From a bacterium (GTDB taxonomy: Bacteria > Chloroflexota > Dormibacteria > Aeolococcales > Aeolococcaceae): a DNA stretch of 7,777 nucleotides. The notes below the pieces were generated by a model, which saw nothing but the letters and a program-made list of their open reading frames with translations, was not told the DNA's origin and ran no database searches. Below, in pieces: positions 1-5,203 of the stretch (within the stretch, counting starts at the first letter, position 1; every line of letters starts with the position of its first letter). Both the position numbers and the translations under genes were made by a program. The stretch lies in contig JAJZMA010000217.1 in NCBI GenBank assembly GCA_021850405.1, positions 1 to 7,777 on the forward strand, in the 5' to 3' direction.

Positions 1-395
1 CACTATGGACCCATGTTCTCGGCCGGTGCGAAATGGAGCCGGGGGGTGCCTCCTGCCCCCACGCCGGTGTCAGAGCTGAGATCCAGCTTTCAATTGCTTT
101 GATGATCAGCGTCTGCGCGGTGCCACCCCGGGTTCTTGCACTCTGGCCATGTAGTCCGCCTCTATACGACGGGCATTCACTGCAGCATGGCGTAGCCCGT
201 CTTCCTGGGCGACCAGCTTCGCTGCAACAGGTGATTGTCCGGTCCCAAATTATACGTACAAGTCTTGTGCTAAACGTAGCAACATTAAGTGTAGGTATTG
301 CAGCTGCAAATTAAGTATGTAGTGCCTGTTGTCCCTTGTGCAGCCACGGTAATGCTGCGTGTGGGCTAGTTTCCTGGCGCGTTGCCAATATCCGC
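1..395. other. Upstream intergenic region, no gene supported
   Basis: No convincing coding region is visible here on either strand. The one sizeable + strand open frame (33-314) starts at an ATG without a ribosome binding site and encodes a Cys/Pro-rich sequence with no domain-like pattern. The stretch from about 240 to 395 looks more AT-rich than the rest of the window, as expected of a regulatory region. It contains a 12-base perfect palindrome, TTGCAGCTGCAA, at 298-309, flanked by two copies of ATTAAGT (284-290 and 310-316), each followed by GTAG. The end of a gene lying to the left could reach into the first few dozen bases, but nothing shows it. Confidence 0.55.
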
Positions 396-424
396 TTGCG
401 CACACAATTGTGCCTAACTATACT
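396..424 (+). promoter_or_regulatory. Putative vegetative (sigma-70/sigma-A type) promoter of the surface-protein gene
   Basis: A -35-like TTGCGC (396-401) is followed after exactly 17 bases by a -10-like TATACT (419-424). Each hexamer keeps most of the consensus. Transcription would start near 431, about 20 bases before the GTG at 451. The spacer contains the 10-base perfect palindrome CACAATTGTG (403-412), which could be an operator overlapping the polymerase site. This is motif reading only; palindromes of that length occur several times by chance in a window of this size. Confidence 0.5.
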
Positions 425-437
425 GGACACTAAACTC

Positions 438-442
438 AAGGA
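438..442 (+). promoter_or_regulatory. Ribosome binding site supporting the GTG start at 451
   Basis: AAGGA lies 8 bases upstream of the GTG at 451, a good Shine-Dalgarno sequence and spacing, and just downstream of the predicted transcription start near 431. It is the main reason for keeping the long N-terminus of the surface protein. A competing GGAGGAG at 531-537 lies 6 bases before an in-frame TTG at 544. Confidence 0.45.
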
Positions 443-450
443 AAGTTCGC

Positions 451-3400
451 GTGGAACAAAGCGCGCTGCGAGACGCGCGTCTGCGGATGAATGCTCCCCG
501 CGATGCTGATCAGGGGTGTTGCAAACACGTGGAGGAGATGTCGTTGGGGCGATGCGCAATGCGGATGGTACTGATGCGACCGCATAGCGCTACCTACAGA
601 ACTGTTTTGCGTGGACGATCTCTGCTCATGGCACTACTCCGGCAGTCCTGGTACGCTCTTACAGCACGGGTCATTCTTGCTTTTTCAGCTATGCTGCTGC
701 TGTTTGTTGGCACCGCACCATTGCTCGCAAGTTCCGCAGAAGCAAGCACCACATACCTGTACGTGAACGCATTCGGCGTCAGCTACGGCACATGCCCTTC
801 CAGCAACCCGTGCAATCTTTCATATGCGCTCTCCCAGGCGTCTTCGGGAGACATACTGGTGCTGCTCCAGAATGTAAACGGCCCAATCGATCTTGGGCAG
901 TATCGGGGGATCTCCAGCCTCACGCTTCTGGGAGCATCCTCTGGTATAAAGATTAAGCGTCCGAGCGCTCAGTCCACCATCGTGGTTCCAGCCGGTAAGA
1001 CACTCAACATCTTTGGCCTGACCGTTGAGCCAGCGATAGCCTCGGCAGGTGGAGCAATCTATAACAGCGGCACGCTCAATCTTCGTTATTCCACCATTGG
1101 CGAGGCCATGAGCAGCGTTTCTTTATCAGTATCTGGCTCGGCCCCCCTGGGCGGCGGTATCTTCAATGCCAAGGGCGGAACGGCAACTATCGTAGGGTCG
1201 ACCATTGCCAACATTGTGGCGACTCCAACGATTACCTCCAACTTTCCCAATGGGTATGCAGCGGGCGTAGGCGTGTATAACGACGGCACCATGACGATAC
1301 GCAGGTCGACAATCGCCGACAACAAAATGTTCACGCGGGGGGCTCTTGACCCCCTCGTGCAGGGAGTTGGTGTTTACAACGAAGCCTCCCTCGCTCTTGT
1401 TGACTCAACAGTAGCTGACAATGGAGTCGACATTAGCTCTGGGACCACCGCAAACGTGAAGGGAGGTGGTGTCTACAATGCTGGGCTCACGACCATGATT
1501 TCGTCGACCGTGGCAGGGAATCTGGCCCAGGCCTCTGCAACTGGTGCCAGTGTCAGCGGCGGAGGGATTTACAGTTCATCGGTCAGCACAGGCACTTTTC
1601 CAGCCCTTGCCGCCGCCGCCAGTATCATTGCCGATAACGGCACCACGGGCACTAATAACTGTGCTCCACTGAGTAGCTCTCCCTACCCAGTGCAGAGCCT
1701 TGGTTTTAACGTGACCAATTCGGGCGCGACCGCTACCCTGCCAGCCTCGGAGTGTGGGCTTACAAACCAGAACGACCAGCCCAATTCGAATCCAGATCTC
1801 GGCAGTCTTGCCAACAACGGTGGGCCAGCCTGGACCATGATGCCTGGCTCGTCGGGGTCAGGCAACTATGTGATTCCACAGCAGCAACAGGTTACATCCC
1901 CGTTTGAAAGTGCTCCTTACACACTTTGCCCTGGGCTCGACGAGCGTTGGTATGTCCGCCCCGCACCAGGAGAGACACAGTGCAGTGTGGGTGCGGTCGA
2001 GCCAGGAAGCGTGGCTCCATCGCGGCCAGTGTTTACGTCAGTGGACAGCGCAACTTTTACTGTCGGTACGCCTGGCAGTTTCCCGGTTACCGCAAGTGGG
2101 GTTCCAGCGCCAACCTTTTCCCTGACTGGAACGCTGCCATCTGGTGTGAGCTTTGCTTCAGATGGCCTGCTCTCTGGGACCCCAGCTCCGGACACAGCTT
2201 CTGGCGGAGGCTCCCCCAAAGCCTATTACGTGTCCATCACTGCCAGCAACGGAGATACCCCAGACACGGTACAAAATTTCAAGCTGGTGGTGCAGCCAGC
2301 GCAGCCCACAGTTGCTGTTACTGTGACCCCGACAGCTACCGCGCTCGGTAGCCCGGTTGTGTATAGTGCCTCTGTCGCAGGGGATTCTGGACCCCCAACA
2401 GGAAACGTGCAGTTTTTCGTCCTCGAGTTCTCGTATTCGCCCACAGGTCCCTTGCCGTACGAGGCTCCGCTCTGCAGCGCGACCCTTGCCCCTTCAACCA
2501 GCCTCCCCGGAACATCCACCGCCAGCTGCAGCTCTTCTGCGGCCCCTCTTGGGAGCAAGGACTCGGTCGCTGCCCTGTATTCAGGCGACTCCAGCTACGC
2601 GGGCGCCAGCGTAAGCACCAGCCTCTATGTCACCTCCAGACTTGCCATCACGCCACCAGCTACTCTCTCCTGTACGGTAGGGAAGTTCTGCTCTGAAGTG
2701 CTAACTGCTTCTGGAGGTACTGCGCCATATAGCTGGTCGATCTCTCCTGGTGCCCTGCCCGCTGGCCTGTCGCTTTCCCCTGGCGGCACCGTGAGCGGCA
2801 CGCCAGACGTGGCATTTTCAGGCACAGTTACGGTCACCGTCAAGGATGCCTCTACCGAGGTGCCCCAGGTAGCCTCCGCTACCCTTGAGCTTGTCATAGG
2901 CAGGGCAATAGCATCGGTGAGCGTGGAGGCAAAGCCTGCAGCTGCAGTGTACGGTTCTGCCGTGACGTATTCTGCTGCCGTCACCGGGGCTGGAACTATG
3001 CCATCGGGCACAGTCACCTTTTCATCTGGCTCCCTTTCCCTGTGTGTTGCAACCGTCAGTGCTGGAACGGCAAGCTGTACAGCAACAGATACGCCAGTCG
3101 GTGCTGGGCAGACAGTTACCGCCACCTACTCCGGGGACAGCAACTACCTTTCTGCAGTGGCGACCGTGCAGGTAACGGTTGCAGGCAAGCTCTCCACCAG
3201 TTTGCCCGCAGCGCTTTCCTGCCGGGTTGGGGTCTCCTGTCAGCTCACTCTCTCTGCAACGGGGGGGACGGCTCCATATAGCTGGAAGCTGTCTTCGGGG
3301 CCACTTCCCCCAGGGCTTCGATTTGAGGGGGGACCATACCGGATAGCGGGCACCCCGTCCGCTGCTGGGTCGTCTACGCTCTATCTGGATGTTGCCGATT

Positions 3401-3894
3401 CCTCTGCCGCGGTGCCTCAGACCTCCACCGCCAGGCTTGTGATAAACGTCCTGCCCGCAGTGCTGCCACTTGGTTCGGCATCGTCAACACAAGGCTCGCC
3501 AGGCACATCTACGCTCTCCTCAGCCACATCCCCGTCTCCAGCGTCTGCGTCAGCCAGCGGACAGTCCTCCGCCGGGCAGCCCTCCAGCGGACAACCATCC
3601 GGCACGGGGCCATCATCTTCTTCTCCATCGTCCCAAGGCAGTAGCTCTGGACTCGCTTCACCTTCACCACAATCATCGGCTGCCTCTGGTAGCAGCGCTA
3701 AGGGCTCTGCCCAAGGTTCCTCCCAGGGGTCACCGCACGCCGCAGATGGAGTGGGTGTTCCCCCGGGCCACCACGCAGGCAAGTCGGGAGTTCCCCTCTT
3801 CCTGTTTGCTGTCGTGTTGTTGTTGCTCCTGCTCCTGGTTTTGCTCGTTGCCTCCTACTGGTTCATCTGGGGGAAGAGACGGAATCAGGCGTAG
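451..3894 (+). CDS. Exported cell-surface protein: beta-helix (choice-of-anchor Q-like), five Ig-like domains, Ser-rich stalk, C-terminal membrane anchor
   Basis: This is probably a membrane-anchored adhesin or surface-display protein; its ligand is unknown. Counting from GTG 451: residues 1-59 are an atypical N-terminus, 60-98 read as a classical Sec signal (positive start, long hydrophobic core, likely cleavage after A96-E-A98). Residues 99-517 form a right-handed parallel beta-helix with GG[GA][IV][YF]N...ST[IV]..N repeats. They end in a D-E-R...RP...C-x-V-G-A-V-E segment typical of choice-of-anchor Q proteins. Then come alternating putative-Ig (He_PIG-like; about 527-615, 730-816, 912-1000) and Ig3-like domains with YSGD-S-x-Y endings (about 616-728, 819-910). 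A Ser/Gly/Pro/Gln-rich stalk follows (1001-1112), then one membrane helix (1113-1139) and the tail GKRRNQA. There is no LPXTG-like motif. Start: GTG 451 has promoter and RBS support, but ATG 628 (residue 60) gives a normal signal peptide, and 538, 544 and 559 are also possible. Domain style is certain; function is inference. Confidence 0.88.
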   Translation: MEQSALRDARLRMNAPRDADQGCCKHVEEMSLGRCAMRMVLMRPHSATYRTVLRGRSLLMALLRQSWYALTARVILAFSAMLLLFVGTAPLLASSAEASTTYLYVNAFGVSYGTCPSSNPCNLSYALSQASSGDILVLLQNVNGPIDLGQYRGISSLTLLGASSGIKIKRPSAQSTIVVPAGKTLNIFGLTVEPAIASAGGAIYNSGTLNLRYSTIGEAMSSVSLSVSGSAPLGGGIFNAKGGTATIVGSTIANIVATPTITSNFPNGYAAGVGVYNDGTMTIRRSTIADNKMFTRGALDPLVQGVGVYNEASLALVDSTVADNGVDISSGTTANVKGGGVYNAGLTTMISSTVAGNLAQASATGASVSGGGIYSSSVSTGTFPALAAAASIIADNGTTGTNNCAPLSSSPYPVQSLGFNVTNSGATATLPASECGLTNQNDQPNSNPDLGSLANNGGPAWTMMPGSSGSGNYVIPQQQQVTSPFESAPYTLCPGLDERWYVRPAPGETQCSVGAVEPGSVAPSRPVFTSVDSATFTVGTPGSFPVTASGVPAPTFSLTGTLPSGVSFASDGLLSGTPAPDTASGGGSPKAYYVSITASNGDTPDTVQNFKLVVQPAQPTVAVTVTPTATALGSPVVYSASVAGDSGPPTGNVQFFVLEFSYSPTGPLPYEAPLCSATLAPSTSLPGTSTASCSSSAAPLGSKDSVAALYSGDSSYAGASVSTSLYVTSRLAITPPATLSCTVGKFCSEVLTASGGTAPYSWSISPGALPAGLSLSPGGTVSGTPDVAFSGTVTVTVKDASTEVPQVASATLELVIGRAIASVSVEAKPAAAVYGSAVTYSAAVTGAGTMPSGTVTFSSGSLSLCVATVSAGTASCTATDTPVGAGQTVTATYSGDSNYLSAVATVQVTVAGKLSTSLPAALSCRVGVSCQLTLSATGGTAPYSWKLSSGPLPPGLRFEGGPYRIAGTPSAAGSSTLYLDVADSSAAVPQTSTARLVINVLPAVLPLGSASSTQGSPGTSTLSSATSPSPASASASGQSSAGQPSSGQPSGTGPSSSSPSSQGSSSGLASPSPQSSAASGSSAKGSAQGSSQGSPHAADGVGVPPGHHAGKSGVPLFLFAVVLLLLLLLVLLVASYWFIWGKRRNQA
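628..744 (+). other. Sec signal peptide of the surface protein, with an alternative ATG start at 628
   Basis: From the ATG at 628 the protein begins MALLRQSWYALTARVI, followed by a hydrophobic core and the cleavage-like segment SSAEA before S99. This 39-residue stretch has the n-, h- and c-regions of a signal peptidase I substrate. If translation starts at 451, it sits behind a 59-residue extension rich in Met, Cys and Arg that looks unlike a normal signal-peptide n-region. No good Shine-Dalgarno precedes 628 (only GGA at 613-615). Confidence 0.75.
1048..1644 (+). repeat. Six beta-helix repeats within the surface protein
   Basis: Residues 200-398 contain six imperfect copies of a repeat of roughly 33 residues. 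They open with GGAIYN (200), GGGIFN (234), GVGVYN (272), GVGVYN (305), GGGVYN (338) and GGGIYS (370). Most continue with a short strand and then ST[IV]..N. This is the pattern of polymorphic-outer-membrane-protein-like and choice-of-anchor Q beta-helices, where each copy makes one coil and the Asn and Gly residues sit at turns. The copies are diverged at DNA level, so the array looks old. Confidence 0.8.
2296..3450 (+). repeat. Duplicated two-domain Ig module in the surface protein
   Basis: Residues 616-816 and 819-1000 are two copies of the same pair: an Ig3-like domain ending in YSGD-S-x-Y and a He_PIG-like domain. The He_PIG halves share ATLSC/AALSC, a second Cys six residues on (C741/C747 and C924/C930), then GGTAPYSW, LP-x-GL and GTP. 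At DNA level CCATATAGCTGG is kept in both copies. The first He_PIG-like domain (527-615) lacks the Cys pair and stands apart. The arrangement suggests one internal duplication of a two-domain block. Confidence 0.75.
3556..3615 (+). repeat. 15-base tandem repeat in the stalk-coding region
   Basis: Three clear 15-base units (AGCGGACAGTCCTCC, GCCGGGCAGCCCTCC, AGCGGACAACCATCC) and a fourth weak one (3601-3615) encode SGQSS, AGQPS, SGQPS and GTGPS. They lie in the low-complexity stalk (residues 1001-1112) between the last Ig-like domain and the membrane helix. In-frame units of this kind can change stalk length by slippage. Confidence 0.7.
3787..3867 (+). other. C-terminal transmembrane anchor of the surface protein
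   Basis: Residues 1113-1139 form one very Leu/Val-rich hydrophobic helix ending in aromatic residues (SYWFIW), followed by the basic tail GKRRNQA. By the positive-inside rule the tail is cytoplasmic and the Ig stack and beta-helix face outward. No LPXTG-like motif precedes the helix, so direct membrane anchoring is more likely than sortase attachment. Confidence 0.8.
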
Positions 3895-4026
3895 CTGTGT
3901 TCCTTCTCGCGCGCCGCTCCCAGCCGGAGTCTTTCCAGTAATCTTCTGGTGCCGTCGCGGCAGCAGTGCTGGCCCCTTGCCCTGAACAATGGTTCCCCAC
4001 CTCCCTCTCCGTCATGGCTAAAGGCA

Positions 4027-4157
4027 AGTAGCCTGCCTGCACCTGGACAGTTGGCGTTGCCATTCTCCATGACACCGGGCTTGCACCGGAAAGGCACACT
4101 GTGAGGGGATTTCTCTGTGATGTCTTCCAGATGATTTCTGTGCAAAAATAGCCTGCC
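4027..4157 (+). repeat. Two copies of TAGCCTGCC in the gap before the membrane-protein gene
   Basis: TAGCCTGCC occurs at 4029-4037 (in AAGTAGCCTGCC) and at 4149-4157 (in AAATAGCCTGCC), directly against the ATG at 4158. A third partial copy, AGTAGCCTTC, lies just inside the gene. The gap 3895-4157 shows no T-run terminator for the preceding gene and only short stems, such as CCGG-GCTTGCA-CCGG at 4076-4090. The repeat may be coincidental. Confidence 0.35.
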
Positions 4158-4853
4158 ATGAGTAGCCTTCTGGCAGAAAAGCACCTGATAGCACTGGCGA
4201 TAGCAGTTGTGGTGTTCTGCTTCTTTTCCATCGCACCCCGTTACTGGCCGCAAAGCTGGAGCAGGCCCTTTCTGTACGGCCTGGCACTTCTGCTGGTGGG
4301 AAATGAGGTGAGCTATATCATCTACCGGCTACTGACCGGTAGCTGGACGGTGCAGAATGGTCTTACCCTCTACATCTGCGATGTGGCGGCTTATGTGGGA
4401 GCTGCAGCGCTCGTCTCAGAAAAGCCATTGCTGGTTGAGCTGACCTACTTCTGGGCGTTTGCAGGAACATTGCAGAGCCTGCTTACCCCAGACAACACCG
4501 CTAGCCTGTTTACGTTCGGCTATGACCAGTTCTACATCGACCATATCGGTGTCATCGCAGCGGCATGCTTTCTTGTGATTGGCCTGCGTTGCTACCCCCG
4601 GAAGGGCTCGGTTGTCAGGGTAACCCTGCTTACACTGCTCTTTATTGGCGTCGACGCACTGGTGGATATCTTCACCAACTCCAATTACATGTATCTGCAT
4701 CGAAAGCCATCGCAGTCGAGTCTTCTGAATGTGATGGGCCCGTGGCCATTTTATCTGGGAACGGTGGCCGTCCTTGCTGTCCTTGTTTTCCTGGCACTGG
4801 ACAGCCCCTTCTGGAAGGGCAGGCGGCGCGAGGCGCGGCCAGCAGCAAAGTAG
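4158..4853 (+). CDS. TIGR02206 (YwaF-type) seven-helix integral membrane protein
   Basis: A 231-residue integral membrane protein of the TIGR02206/YwaF family, whose function is unknown as far as I know. About seven hydrophobic helices are visible: roughly 9-27, 37-57, 67-87, 91-107, 128-144, 151-171 and 196-216. Family hallmarks are present in order: an HL pair near the N-terminus (9-10), a helix containing L-x-x-C-D (71-75), TYFWAFAGTLQSLLTPD (96-112), a conserved His (H129) before helix five, and NYMYLHRKP...SLL...GPWPFY (176-199). The basic tail KGRRREARPAAK follows the last helix. Length is normal for the family. The ATG at 4158 is the first start after an in-frame TAG at 4149 and has no Shine-Dalgarno, so initiation is weak, leaderless or atypical. 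No clear promoter is seen. The flanking genes do not suggest a partner. Confidence 0.88.
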   Translation: MSSLLAEKHLIALAIAVVVFCFFSIAPRYWPQSWSRPFLYGLALLLVGNEVSYIIYRLLTGSWTVQNGLTLYICDVAAYVGAAALVSEKPLLVELTYFWAFAGTLQSLLTPDNTASLFTFGYDQFYIDHIGVIAAACFLVIGLRCYPRKGSVVRVTLLTLLFIGVDALVDIFTNSNYMYLHRKPSQSSLLNVMGPWPFYLGTVAVLAVLVFLALDSPFWKGRRREARPAAK

Positions 4854-5009
4854 CAGAGAGGCTGTCTGCGCCGGCTATCTCGGGTGAGGGGAACATAAGG
4901 GGGGGCAGCAGCAGATGGGGATCCTAGGAGGGGAGATCCGGTATGGCTTTGAAGTGCCTGCTGTCCTCATTTGTAGCCCCCGCGATCTACGGGTAGCAGA
5001 CGCGTGTAA

Positions 5010-5102
5010 GCGGTGTAGCTGCTTTTGTGGGCAACCCTGGAACGCAGCTACCGCCCCATCTGCCGCGCCAGGGAGGGCTCCCCTGGCCTGCTTTAGCAGC
5101 GG
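5010..5102. other. Cluster of stem-loops, possible structured RNA or regulatory element of unknown class
   Basis: Stem 1: GCGG (5010-5013) pairs with CCGC (5051-5054) and TAGCTGC (5016-5022) with GCAGCTA (5044-5050), giving 11 pairs with a two-base bulge. Its loop contains a small GGG-CAA-CCC hairpin. Stem 2: GCCAGGG (5067-5073) pairs perfectly with CCCTGGC (5081-5087) around a 7-base loop. Stem 3: CTGC-TTTA-GCAG (5088-5099). CCGC at 5063-5066 could alternatively pair with GCGG at 5099-5102 to enclose stem 2, overlapping stem 3 by one base. No T-run follows on the + strand, so it is not a standard intrinsic terminator. I recognise no known riboswitch consensus. Which strand would be transcribed is unknown. 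Confidence 0.35.
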
Positions 5103-5147
5103 TTTGAAGTAAGCAGTACGAGCCAGTCGTGCCTGTTTGCCGCTCGC

Positions 5148-5153
5148 TATAAT
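5148..5153 (+). promoter_or_regulatory. Putative -10 element of the acyl-CoA ligase promoter
   Basis: A perfect TATAAT lies 50 bases upstream of the ATG at 5204 and would start transcription near 5160, leaving a leader of about 44 bases. At 17 bases upstream the -35 position reads AGTCGT (5125-5130), a poor match, and there is no extended -10 TG. An activator or another promoter may therefore be involved. Confidence 0.4.
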
Positions 5154-5190
5154 CATCTTTTTCCCCTCCCGGCATTTTGGGACCCGTTCC

Positions 5191-5197
5191 AAGGAGG
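5191..5197 (+). promoter_or_regulatory. Strong Shine-Dalgarno setting the ligase start at 5204
   Basis: AAGGAGG ends 6 bases before the ATG at 5204. This fixes the start there rather than at the in-frame TTG at 5177, which lies upstream of the site, or at the ATG at 5216, where the spacing would be too long. Confidence 0.85.
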
Positions 5198-5203
5198 TTA
5201 CAG

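Larger units (their letters stand above)
4854..5203 (+). other. 350-base intergenic region with strong inverted repeats and the ligase promoter
   Basis: No convincing gene is present. A 65-codon frame (4915-5112) runs through the hairpins and is Cys-rich without protein-like pattern. Just after the stop of the preceding gene is a short stem GCAGA/TCTGC (4853-4869) without a T-run, and GGATC/GATCC at about 4919-4938. The main feature is a cluster of helices at 5010-5102, described separately. A TATAAT box (5148) and a Shine-Dalgarno (5191) for the ligase gene close the region. Confidence 0.6.

Noticed and set aside
33..314. 93-codon + strand open frame in the upstream region
   Set aside because: No ribosome binding site, an irregular Cys/Pro/Leu composition and no domain-like pattern; it overlaps the AT-richer regulatory stretch.
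2625..3125. 166-codon antisense frame inside the Ig-domain region
   Set aside because: It is a Thr/Val/Ala-rich mirror of the repeated Ig-coding sequence, with no independent start signals.
3960..4160. Minus-strand resemblance to a cobalamin riboswitch (CCGGTGCAAGCCCGG and CGCCAACTGT)
   Set aside because: The GGGAA segment and the 3' B12 box (AGTCAGGAGACCTGCC type) are missing. The strand also runs antisense into the surface-protein gene with no target gene downstream.
4915..5112. 65-codon frame in the gap before the ligase
   Set aside because: It runs through strong inverted repeats and is Cys-rich without recognisable pattern; only a weak G-rich stretch precedes the ATG.
5177..5203. TTG start at 5177 for the acyl-CoA ligase
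   Set aside because: The Shine-Dalgarno AAGGAGG (5191-5197) lies inside that extension and fits the ATG at 5204 with 6-base spacing.
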